Shown here: positions 13,819-21,443 of the stretch, one piece after another
Layout: each line of letters opens with the position of its first letter
How positions within the stretch are numbered: the stretch's first letter is position 1
Assembly: GCA_937950325.1 (NCBI GenBank)
Contig: CALFDJ010000023.1
Location: 1 to 29,095 of the forward strand
DNA: 29,095 nt
Direction of reading: 5' to 3'
Origin: an uncultured Collinsella sp.
Lineage (GTDB): Bacteria; Actinomycetota; Coriobacteriia; Coriobacteriales; Coriobacteriaceae
Notes under the pieces: generated by a model
Told to the model about the DNA's origin: nothing
What the model saw: only the letters and a program-made list of their open reading frames with translations
Databases searched by the model: none
Made by a program: the position numbers and the translations under genes

Positions 13819-16062
13819 ATGGCTGATTCCAGCAAAAAGATGCAGATCGTGTTTGCCTCGGCCGAGTGCGCACCGTTTGTGAAGACCGGTGGCCTGGGCG
13901 ACGTCGCGGGCTCGCTGCCTGCGGCGCTTGTGCGCGCCGGCGCCGAAGTCATCGTGATGGTGCCCAAGTACGCCACCATCAAGGACGAGTACAAGGCGCA
14001 GATGGAGCACTTCTCCGACTTTTACGTGAGCCTGGGCTGGCGCAATGAGTACTGCGGACTCGAGAAGCTCGAGCACGACGGCGTCACCTATATGTTCATC
14101 GACAACGAGCGCTACTTCGCGCGCGACTATCCATACGGCTTCTTTGACGACGGCGAGCGCTTTGCGTTCTTCTCCAAGGCCATCACCGAGAGCCTGCAGC
14201 ACCTGCCGGTCGGCTTTGAGTGCGACATCCTGCACTGCAACGACTGGCAGACGGCGCTGGCGCCCGTGTTTTTGCGCGAGTTTTACCAGGGCCTGCCGCT
14301 GTACGACCGCGTCAAGACCGTGTTCTCGATCCACAACGTGGCGTTCCAGGGGCAGTTTAGCGACACCGTGATGGAGGACATCCTTGGTGTGGCGCATATT
14401 CCGGCGGCTGCCTCGCAGCTGCGTTGCGACGCCCGCAGCATCAACTACATGCTGGGCGCCCTGCGCTATGCCGACGCCATCACTACGGTGAGCCCTACCT
14501 ATGCCAACGAGATCCAGACGCCCGAATTTGGCGAGGGCCTGGACGGCGTTTTACGCGAGCGTTCGTACGCGCTGCAGGGCATTTTGAATGGCATCGACGT
14601 CGCGGGCTTTGACCCGGCGACCGACAAGCGCATTGCCGCCAACTACACCGTCGAGGACCGTTCCGGCAAGGCCGTGTGCAAGGCCAAGCTGCAGGAAGAG
14701 TTAGGGCTCGAGGTTCGCGACGACCGTCCGCTTATGGTGATGGTCACGCGTCTGACGCGCCAGAAGGGCATGGATCTTGTCATGTACGCGCTCGACCGCA
14801 TCCTGGCCGGCGGCGTGCAGGTGGCGGTGCTGGGCACCGGCGACCGCGACTACGAGGACGGCCTGCGCTACTTCCAGGACAAGTACCCCGGCACCATGGC
14901 CGCGCGCATCGAGTTCGATCCGGCGCTGTCACAGCGCATGTATGCTGCCGCCGACATGTTCCTGATGCCTTCGAAGTTTGAGCCCTGCGGCCTGTCGCAG
15001 ATCATCGCCATGCGCTACGGTACACTGCCCATCGTGCGCGAGACCGGTGGCCTTAAGGACACCGTGATCCCGTACAACGAGTTTACCGGCGAGGGCACGG
15101 GCTTCTCGTTTACCAACTTTAACGGCGACGAGATGGGCGACGCGGTCTTCCGCGCGGCACGTCTGTTCTGGGATAACCGCGACGCTTGGAACCAGCTGGT
15201 CACGCAGGCCATGAGCCAGGACTTTAGCTGGACGCGCTCGGCCGATAAGTATCTGGACCTGTACTTCTTTATGCATCCGGAAATTGAGCGCCCGGCGTCG
15301 GTTGTCGACGAGCCTGAAGCTGTTGCTGAGCCGGTGGCCGCTGAGGAGCCCAAGACCGAGGAGAAGCCGGTTGAGGCAGAGCCCGCAAAGGCCGAGCCTG
15401 AGGCAAAGGCCGAGGTCAAGCCCGCTGCAAAGCCCGCAGCTAAGAAGACCGCGACTCGTAAGACGACGGCCAAGAAGGTCACAGCGACCAAGGCGGCGGC
15501 AACAAAGACCACCGCTGCCAAGACAACGACCACGCGCAAGCGCACGACCGCCGCTGCCAAGAAGGCCGCCGAAGCCGAGGCTGCTCCCGAGGTAAAGGCC
15601 GATGTCGCCGAGGCCAAGCCGGCCGCCAGTGCTCCGGCAAAGACCGCTGCCAAGAAGACAACGGCAACGAAGTCGACGACTACGACCAAGGCCGCTGCGG
15701 CCAAGGCTACCCCGAAGAGTGCCGCAAAGCCCGCCGTCAAGGTCGAGGAGGCGGGCGCCGAGCCCAAGGCCGAGGCAACTGCCGAGGCAAAGCCGGCCGC
15801 CAAGACCACCGCGCGTAAGCGCGCAACGACGACGGCCAAGAAGACCACGACCAAAGCTGCTGCCCCCAAGGCAGAGGCCAAGGCTGAGGTAAAGGCCAAG
15901 CCGGCGCCGAAGGCCGCTAAGGTCAAGGCCGCACCGAAGGCTACGGCCAAGCCCGAGCCCGCCAAGGAGACTCCGGTCTCCCCCGCCGCTCCGGCAGAGA
16001 AAAAGGCCCCGTCCAAGAAGACGTCCGTCCGCAAGGCCACGGCCACCCGCAAGCGCCGCTAG
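13819..16062 (+). CDS. glgA: Glycogen synthase (GT5) with long histone-like charged tail
   Basis: Extends alpha-1,4 glucan from ADP-glucose. The 747-residue protein starts at the ATG 13819, behind AGGGAG; an open frame from 13777 lacks support. The core (about 1-490) has the ADP-glucose site KTGGLGDVAG (K22), ILHCNDWQTAL, FSIHNVAFQG, TRLTRQKGMD and SKFEPCGLSQIIAMRYG with E388, as in other GT5 enzymes of about 480 residues. Residues 491-747 are an Ala/Lys/Thr/Pro/Glu low-complexity tail. It opens acidic (DEPEAVAEPVAAEEPKTEE), then alternates basic stretches (KKTATRKTTAKK) with acidic ones (EAEAAPEVKADVAEAK, VEEAGAEPKAEA), and ends RKATATRKRR. The tail is read in frame with strong coding bias, so it is real. 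Its function is unknown. Confidence 0.95.
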   Translation: MADSSKKMQIVFASAECAPFVKTGGLGDVAGSLPAALVRAGAEVIVMVPKYATIKDEYKAQMEHFSDFYVSLGWRNEYCGLEKLEHDGVTYMFIDNERYFARDYPYGFFDDGERFAFFSKAITESLQHLPVGFECDILHCNDWQTALAPVFLREFYQGLPLYDRVKTVFSIHNVAFQGQFSDTVMEDILGVAHIPAAASQLRCDARSINYMLGALRYADAITTVSPTYANEIQTPEFGEGLDGVLRERSYALQGILNGIDVAGFDPATDKRIAANYTVEDRSGKAVCKAKLQEELGLEVRDDRPLMVMVTRLTRQKGMDLVMYALDRILAGGVQVAVLGTGDRDYEDGLRYFQDKYPGTMAARIEFDPALSQRMYAAADMFLMPSKFEPCGLSQIIAMRYGTLPIVRETGGLKDTVIPYNEFTGEGTGFSFTNFNGDEMGDAVFRAARLFWDNRDAWNQLVTQAMSQDFSWTRSADKYLDLYFFMHPEIERPASVVDEPEAVAEPVAAEEPKTEEKPVEAEPAKAEPEAKAEVKPAAKPAAKKTATRKTTAKKVTATKAAATKTTAAKTTTTRKRTTAAAKKAAEAEAAPEVKADVAEAKPAASAPAKTAAKKTTATKSTTTTKAAAAKATPKSAAKPAVKVEEAGAEPKAEATAEAKPAAKTTARKRATTTAKKTTTKAAAPKAEAKAEVKAKPAPKAAKVKAAPKATAKPEPAKETPVSPAAPAEKKAPSKKTSVRKATATRKRR

Positions 16063-16098
16063 CCCAAAGACGATCCAAAACCTAATCAAACCCCATGC

Positions 16099-16130
16099 AA
16101 GGGGCGCTCCAACCGGGCGCCCCTTCTCTG
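16099..16130 (+). terminator. Terminator after glgA
   Basis: AAGGGGCGC (16099-16107) pairs with GCGCCCCTT (16117-16125) around a 9-nt loop, 36 nt past the glgA stop. It is followed by the pyrimidine-rich CTCTGT rather than a pure T-run. It probably ends the glgBPCDA transcript, leaving the next gene with its own promoter. Confidence 0.65.
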
Positions 16131-16137
16131 TAGGTAG

Positions 16138-16219
16138 TTGGTAAAACGATTTTCTAGGACAACCGTTCGCCGATGGTAAACGGATGTTGTTTATACAGCC
16201 TGTGTACAACAGATATACT
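16138..16219 (+). promoter_or_regulatory. Upstream regulatory region of the GH13-GH77 gene
   Basis: TTGGTAAAAC at 16138-16147 is identical to the word in the glgB inverted repeat. ATGGTAAAC at 16173-16181 is identical to another glgB-upstream word at 6248-6256. A -10-like TATACT lies at 16214-16219, but no good -35 is seen at the right distance. The start codon follows 61 nt later. Shared words at two gene starts are better evidence than either site alone. Confidence 0.5.
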
Positions 16220-16280
16220 TACATCCTGTGCGTAAAGCCCATGGCCAGCAGGCCGTGATTCTATTGAACTGGACCGTACT

Positions 16281-19200
16281 ATGAGATTGATACACAACAG
16301 CCGTCTGCCGCAGTTTCGCACTCCGTTTGGCGCTGTGACCACAGGAACAACCCTTTCGCTCTCCGTGATTCTGGAGGACGCCGATCCCGCGCAGGCAACG
16401 CTTACGCTGCGCACCTGGGTCGATGAGATCGGTGAATCTCGATATCCCATGACGCACGAGGGCGACGGCATATTTACCGCAGAGCTTGAGTGCACCGAGC
16501 CCTGTCTTATTTGGTACAGCTTTATCTGCAATATTAAGGGCCAGCCCGAGGTTCGTCTGGGCGCACCACAGGGCCGCACCGGCGGCGAAGGCGTAACCTA
16601 CGACTACGCTGAGGTGCCGTCATTCCAGGTCACCGTCTACAAACACCGTGAGAACCGTCCCACCTGGTACGAGCGCGGTATGGTCTACCAGATCTTCCCC
16701 GATCGCTATGCCCGCGACGAGCACTGGCGCGAGCGCACGCTGGCCGAGGTCGAAAAACCGCGTAAGGGCATTCAGCGCCGCATGGTCGAGGACTGGAACG
16801 AGCCGCCTGTGTACGAGCGCGCCGAAGACGGATCCATCAAGACCTGGGACTTTTACGGCGGCTCGCTCAAGGGCATCCAGAATGACCTGCCCCGCATCGC
16901 CGAGCTGGGCTTTACGGCCATCTACCTCAACCCCATTTTTGAAGCCGCGAGTAACCACCGCTACGACACCGCCGATTACACCAAGATCGATCCGATTCTG
17001 GGCACCGAGCAGGACTTTACCGAGCTGTGCGAGGCGGCCGAGAAGCTAGGCATTTCCATCATTCTGGACGGTGTGTTCAACCACACGGGCGACGATTCGA
17101 TCTACTTCAACCGCTACGGCAACTACCCCGGCGTGGGCGCGTGGCAGAGCGAGGATTCGCCGTGGCGTGATGCGTTTTATTTCCACGAGGACGGCTCGTA
17201 CGACTGCTGGTGGGGCGTGGGCAATATGCCCGCCATCAATGAGAGCTCCGAACTGGTACGCGAGCGGCTCCTGGGCAAGGATGGCGTGATCCGAAAATGG
17301 CTACGTGCCGGCGCTCATGGCTGGCGCCTAGACGTGGCCGACGAGCTTTCGGACGATTTCCTGACCGAGATCAAGAAGGCCGTGCTCGCCGAGAAGCCCG
17401 ACGCGCTGCTGCTCGGCGAGGTATGGGAAGACGCCTCCAACAAGATCAGCTACGGCCATCTGCGTCGCTATCTGCAAGGCTCCGAGCTCGACTCGGCCAT
17501 GGATTACCCCTTCCGCGACATGGTCATCGGCTTTTTGATGGGCTACAAAAACGCCTACCAGGCAGCCGAGGATATCGAGACCCTACGCGAGAACTATCCG
17601 CGTGAGGCCCTGTCTTGCGCGCTTAATCTGCTTTCGAGCCACGACCGACCGCGCATTATCTCGGTGCTCGGCGGCGGCCCCGACGAGTCGCAGCTGCCCG
17701 AGTGCGAGCGCAGCAAATGGCGTCTGGACGAGAACGCGATGGGCCTGGCTAAGAGCCGTTTTTGGCTCGCGACGCTCATGCAGATGACGTTCCCGGGCGT
17801 GCCCTCGATCTATTATGGCGATGAGTACGGCCTGGAGGGCCTCACCGATCCGGGCAACCGCCGCACCATGCCGACCAAGGAAAACCTACACGACTTCGAT
17901 ACGTTTGCGATCGTCAAGAATGCCTCGGCCGTGCGCCGCGCGCTGCCGTTTATGATCGACGGTGAGATCAAGGCCTTCGCGCTCAATGACGAGGTGCTTG
18001 CCTACAACCGTACCGGTAAAGACGGCGAGTCCGCGACCGTCATCGTCAACCGCAGCCTGCGCAATTCGCATCGCGTGACGATCCCGGCGCTCGGCGAATG
18101 CGCGAGTGACGTGATCAGCGGTCACGAGTGTGAGATCCATAACGGTACGGTCACGCTCGATCTGTATCCGCTGGGCTCGTCGATCATCTATCACCATGCC
18201 GAGCACCGCCTGCAGGAGCCGCTCGATCACGGTGCGGGTGTTGTGTGCCATATCACATCGGTGCCGACCGACGACGGCAAGCCCGGTACGATCGGTGCGC
18301 CCACGCGTCGCTTTATCGACCATCTGGCCGCCATGGGCATGCGCTACTGGCAGGTTCTCCCCGTCAACCCCACGGACTTCTTCCGCTCCCCATACGCCGG
18401 TCCTTCGGCCTTTGCAGGCAATATCGACCTGCTACCCGAGAGCCACGAGGAGCTGGCCGCCGACTTTGAGACCTGGAAGGCCCGCGGCGGCGAGGATGCC
18501 GACCCGCTGTACACAGCGTTTAAACATCGCAATGCCGATTGGCTCGAGAAATACTGCGTCTATATGGCCGTCAAAAAGTACTTTGAGGGCGAGTCGCGCC
18601 ACAATTGGCCGGCAGATGTCGCTCGCTACAACGAGCATCTAATCGACGACAAGCGCTTCCACAACGAGGCCGAGCTTCAGGCGTACATGCAGTACCGCTT
18701 TGACCTGGCCTGGTGCGAGCTCATGAACTACGCGCACAAGAAGGGTATCGAGGTTATCGGCGACATTCCTATGTACGTGTCCGACGATTCGGCAGACGCG
18801 TGGAGCGAACCCGAGAACTTCTGGCTGTCCGATACCGGCAAAGCAATCGAGATTTCCGGCGCGCCGCCCGACAACTTTGCGCCCGAGGGTCAGATATGGG
18901 GCAACCCGACGTTCCGCTGGGACCACATGAAGCAGAACGGCTATAGCTGGTGGATGGATCGCCTGCGCCGCGCGTTCTCGCTCTACGACCGCGTGCGTCT
19001 GGATCACTTTCTGGGGTTCCACAGCTACTTTAGCATCCCCGCCGGCAAGGCCTGCGCCGACGGTCGCTGGCTGGCGGGACCGGGCAAAGACCTGTTCCAG
19101 ACTGCCTACGACGAGCTGGGTCCGCTCAACTTTATCGCCGAGGACCTGGGCTATTTGACGCCCGGTGTTCGCGCCATGGCTTCGACCTGCGGTTTCCCCG

Positions 19201-19577
19201 GCATGGACGTGCTGGAGTTTAGCGATTACGACGTCCGTTGCGGCGTGCACCCCACGCCAGGAAAGATCCTGTACACCTCAACGCACGATACGTCGACGCT
19301 GGCCGGCTGGTGTACGCGTTCCTTTGCGGGCGGCGATGAACCGAGCGGTGTTGAGGTGGCGGCCAAGCTGATGAGCGACGCGCTGGCAAGCAACGCTCCC
19401 CTGGTGATGATGCCGCTGCAGGATGTCCTGGGGCTTGGCGACGACGCGCGCATGAACGTTCCGGGCGTGGCCACGGGCAACTGGACCTGGCAGGCTAACG
19501 AGGCGAACATTGCAGCCGCCGAGGGCAAAACCGCACAGCTCCTGCGCAACAACCATAGATTCTGGGGCGAAGCGTGA
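16281..19577 (+). CDS. GH13 amylase - GH77 4-alpha-glucanotransferase fusion
   Basis: A 1098-residue two-enzyme protein for alpha-glucan breakdown; no signal peptide, so cytoplasmic. Residues 1-120 form a beta-rich N-terminal domain like that of neopullulanases. The GH13 barrel follows, with MVYQIFPDRYARD, DGVFNHTG, and catalytic D351 (GWRLDVADEL), E380 (LLLGEVWED) and D455 (SSHDRPR). A beta domain ends near 640. The GH77 half begins near 655 and has YWQVLPVNPTDFFRSPYAGPS, then D908 (RLDHFLGF), E954 (FIAEDLGYL) and D1003 (TSTHDTST). Both active sites look intact. GH13 would cut or debranch glucans and GH77 (MalQ type) would reshuffle the short maltodextrins. It is 218 nt downstream of glgA, probably with its own promoter. 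The exact GH13 specificity is uncertain. Confidence 0.93.
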   Translation: MRLIHNSRLPQFRTPFGAVTTGTTLSLSVILEDADPAQATLTLRTWVDEIGESRYPMTHEGDGIFTAELECTEPCLIWYSFICNIKGQPEVRLGAPQGRTGGEGVTYDYAEVPSFQVTVYKHRENRPTWYERGMVYQIFPDRYARDEHWRERTLAEVEKPRKGIQRRMVEDWNEPPVYERAEDGSIKTWDFYGGSLKGIQNDLPRIAELGFTAIYLNPIFEAASNHRYDTADYTKIDPILGTEQDFTELCEAAEKLGISIILDGVFNHTGDDSIYFNRYGNYPGVGAWQSEDSPWRDAFYFHEDGSYDCWWGVGNMPAINESSELVRERLLGKDGVIRKWLRAGAHGWRLDVADELSDDFLTEIKKAVLAEKPDALLLGEVWEDASNKISYGHLRRYLQGSELDSAMDYPFRDMVIGFLMGYKNAYQAAEDIETLRENYPREALSCALNLLSSHDRPRIISVLGGGPDESQLPECERSKWRLDENAMGLAKSRFWLATLMQMTFPGVPSIYYGDEYGLEGLTDPGNRRTMPTKENLHDFDTFAIVKNASAVRRALPFMIDGEIKAFALNDEVLAYNRTGKDGESATVIVNRSLRNSHRVTIPALGECASDVISGHECEIHNGTVTLDLYPLGSSIIYHHAEHRLQEPLDHGAGVVCHITSVPTDDGKPGTIGAPTRRFIDHLAAMGMRYWQVLPVNPTDFFRSPYAGPSAFAGNIDLLPESHEELAADFETWKARGGEDADPLYTAFKHRNADWLEKYCVYMAVKKYFEGESRHNWPADVARYNEHLIDDKRFHNEAELQAYMQYRFDLAWCELMNYAHKKGIEVIGDIPMYVSDDSADAWSEPENFWLSDTGKAIEISGAPPDNFAPEGQIWGNPTFRWDHMKQNGYSWWMDRLRRAFSLYDRVRLDHFLGFHSYFSIPAGKACADGRWLAGPGKDLFQTAYDELGPLNFIAEDLGYLTPGVRAMASTCGFPGMDVLEFSDYDVRCGVHPTPGKILYTSTHDTSTLAGWCTRSFAGGDEPSGVEVAAKLMSDALASNAPLVMMPLQDVLGLGDDARMNVPGVATGNWTWQANEANIAAAEGKTAQLLRNNHRFWGEA

Positions 19578-19621
19578 TAAAACCCCCGATATAGGGTACA
19601 GTTACAGACGTTTGAATTTTT

Positions 19622-19646
19622 GCGGGCAGAGTAATCTGCCCGCTTT
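19622..19646 (+). terminator. Hairpin after the GH13-GH77 gene
   Basis: GCGGGCAGA (19622-19630) pairs with TCTGCCCGC (19635-19643) closing a GTAA tetraloop, followed by TTT. It lies between the fusion gene and the fmdB-like gene. The short T-run suggests partial termination. Confidence 0.6.
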
Positions 19647-19665
19647 GTGCTGAAAAGGAAGTATT

Positions 19666-19902
19666 ATGGCGCGCTACGATTACAAGTGCTCGAGCTGCGG
19701 CAACGTGTTTGAGGTTGAGCATCCCATGTCCGAGACTCCCGAGGTCGTGTGCCCCAGCTGCGGTGCCCCGGCGGCCAAGACGTTCTCGGCCAGCGGCATT
19801 AAATTTGAGGGCAGCGGTTTCTACAACACCGACCAGCGAAGCGGCGGCTCCAGCACCAACGCCACGAGTGGCTGCTACGCCAACTGCCCGCATAGCCACT
19901 AG
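19666..19902 (+). CDS. FmdB-family zinc-ribbon protein
   Basis: A 78-residue protein that starts MARYDYKCSSCGNVFEVEHP and continues VVCPSCGAPAAKTFS. The two CxxC pairs form the small zinc ribbon of the FmdB family, first described as a regulator of formamide/acetamide utilisation, though most members have no proven role. The C-terminal third (SGGSSTNATSGCYANCPHSH) is Gly/Ser-rich with extra Cys and His that could add metal ligands. The start is firm, with AAAAGGAAG just upstream. It is followed by a strong terminator. Its proximity to the glycogen cluster need not be functional. Confidence 0.85.
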   Translation: MARYDYKCSSCGNVFEVEHPMSETPEVVCPSCGAPAAKTFSASGIKFEGSGFYNTDQRSGGSSTNATSGCYANCPHSH

Positions 19903-19907
19903 GAACC

Positions 19908-19949
19908 AAACAGCCCCGCGATCAGCATCGATCGCGGGGCTGTTTCTTT
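19908..19949 (+). terminator. Intrinsic terminator after the fmdB-like gene
   Basis: A perfect 14-bp stem, ACAGCCCCGCGATC (19910-19923) against its complement at 19930-19943, with a 6-nt loop, is followed by TTTCTTTG. On the minus strand the reverse stem is followed by CTGTTTGG, so it may also work weakly for the convergent rsmB operon. Confidence 0.88.
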
Positions 19950-19970
19950 GTGTCGCAGGTAGCTCTATGA

Positions 19971-20035
19971 GTTGCGGTGAAATAAGGACTGTTTGGCGGG
20001 TAGAGGCCGCTATTCAATCCTTATTTCACCGCAAC
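19971..20035. repeat. Perfect 18-bp inverted repeat between convergent genes
   Basis: GTTGCGGTGAAATAAGGA (19971-19988) is matched by its exact complement at 20018-20035. Inside the 29-nt spacer GCGG and CCGC can form an inner stem. It lies 7 nt past the rsmB stop and 22 nt past the terminator of the fmdB-like gene. There is no T-run. Its arm shares the theme CGGTG...AAATAA with the palindrome at 4807-4861, but the similarity is weak. Confidence 0.85.
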
Positions 20036-20042
20036 ATAGTCA

Positions 20043-21443
20043 TTACTTGTGGACCAAGCGGGCGCAGAAGTGGCCGTCGTAGGAGTCGGCGTTTACTGGC
20101 ACGCTTTGGAAGAGGCCTCGATCGTTCTGGCGTACGGATACGAGCTTCTTGGCCTGATCGAACTCGGGGAGTTGCAGAATCTGTGCCTCGGAAAGCGGTG
20201 CCACGCTAAAGCCGGCACCCTCGGGAGAAGCAAGGAACGCGTCCACGACCTGCGTGTTCTCCTCGTCGAAGACCGAGCACGTCGCATAGATCAGCTCGCC
20301 GCCGGCAGCCACGCGCGCGGCGGCTTCCTTGAGCATCGTCAGTTGCAGTTTGGGCAGCTCAACCGCTACATCCTTTTCGGTCAGGCGCCAGGGGATCTCA
20401 GGATGACGGCGCATGGTGCCGGTGCCCGAGCACGGCGCATCGATAAAGACCGTGTCGAACTTAACCGGCTTGCCAAGCATGGCATCAAACGACGTCAGTA
20501 CTTCATCAAGCTCGCAGGCATCACCCGAAACCGTACGAACGCCCTGAATACCGGCCTTGTGCAGGCGAGCGAGATTCAGATCGCACTTGCGATCATGCAG
20601 ATCGAGCGCCGTATGCTGACGCTCATAGCCCGCACGCTTGGCCTGGCACATCATCACATAGGTCTTGGTACCACGACCGGCACCAATCTCAAGGCAGCTA
20701 CCAGGGCGCGTGGCAGCTGTGGCGATAAGCTGCGCGTTGAGATCAGATGCCACCGCGGCAGCACGCTCAAACACACCCGAAGCAACGGTAACCTGGGCAT
20801 CAACCGGGGCATGGCAGCCCGGGAAGACAGGCGCGACGAGCTGCGAGATATACGGATCGGGCTTGCTCACAAAGGCGTTCTCATGCAGGGCCAGCGGCGC
20901 AGGTGCCAAGTTGCCGGCAAAGTTAAGCGCACCCTCTGGCGTGTCAAACGACGCCATGATACGAGCGCACAGCCAACGCGGCAGACCCATCAAGCGCGAC
21001 AGACGAACCAAGCGTCGCTCAGACTCATTCACATCGGACGCCGTGGCAAAGTCCTCAACGTTGTCCGCGACCTTATGCAGCACGGCGTTGGCCAAACCGG
21101 CGGCAGACTTAGCTCCGCTGCGCACCAGCTCAACACCCTGACTTACGGCAACGCGGCCAGGCGTATGCAGATAGAGCATCTCGAAGGCCGAGATGCGAAG
21201 CGCCATGCGAACACGCGGCGCAACCTTTTTAGGCTTATCGAGAAACTGATCGAGCAGCTCGTCCAAAATACCCTGCGTGGCGGCCACACCCAGTGCCAAG
21301 CGGGCGGCAAAAGCGGAATCGCGCTGGTCAATAGCCTTGGCCGATGCGCGAGAGGACAGCACGTCACGCGCATACATGCCGCGGCGATCGGCCTCCATTA
21401 GCACATCGAGCGCAAGTTTGCGCGCGGGAGAAAGCTTGCTCAT
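20043..21443 (-). CDS. rsmB: 16S rRNA (cytosine-967-C5) methyltransferase
   Basis: Methylates C967 of 16S rRNA with S-adenosylmethionine. The 466-residue protein has an N-terminal NusB-like RNA-binding domain (KLALDVLMEADRRGMYARDVL...LALGVAATQGILDELLD) and a C-terminal Rossmann methyltransferase domain. Motif I is CLEIGAGRGTKTYVM. Motif IV is FIDAPCSGTGTMRRHPEIPW, with the Cys that releases product. Motif VI is IYATCSVFDEEN, with the catalytic Cys. The start at 21443 is chosen because its ATG overlaps the fmt stop (ATGA) and the family begins around there; the longer open frame to 21491 would sit inside fmt. Last gene of the priA-def-fmt-rsmB string. Confidence 0.94.
   Translation of the reverse strand: MSKLSPARKLALDVLMEADRRGMYARDVLSSRASAKAIDQRDSAFAARLALGVAATQGILDELLDQFLDKPKKVAPRVRMALRISAFEMLYLHTPGRVAVSQGVELVRSGAKSAAGLANAVLHKVADNVEDFATASDVNESERRLVRLSRLMGLPRWLCARIMASFDTPEGALNFAGNLAPAPLALHENAFVSKPDPYISQLVAPVFPGCHAPVDAQVTVASGVFERAAAVASDLNAQLIATAATRPGSCLEIGAGRGTKTYVMMCQAKRAGYERQHTALDLHDRKCDLNLARLHKAGIQGVRTVSGDACELDEVLTSFDAMLGKPVKFDTVFIDAPCSGTGTMRRHPEIPWRLTEKDVAVELPKLQLTMLKEAAARVAAGGELIYATCSVFDEENTQVVDAFLASPEGAGFSVAPLSEAQILQLPEFDQAKKLVSVRQNDRGLFQSVPVNADSYDGHFCARLVHK

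Noticed and set aside
15400..16060. Repetitive DNA in the glgA 3' region as a CRISPR-like or tandem-repeat array.
   Set aside because: The repeats are irregular Lys/Ala/Thr codons in a single intact reading frame, with no constant repeat or spacer length.
16138..16154. A symmetric LacI-type operator at the TTGGTAAAAC site.
   Set aside because: The right half (GATTTTCTA) matches the left only partly. The word match to the glgB region is clear, but the symmetry is not.
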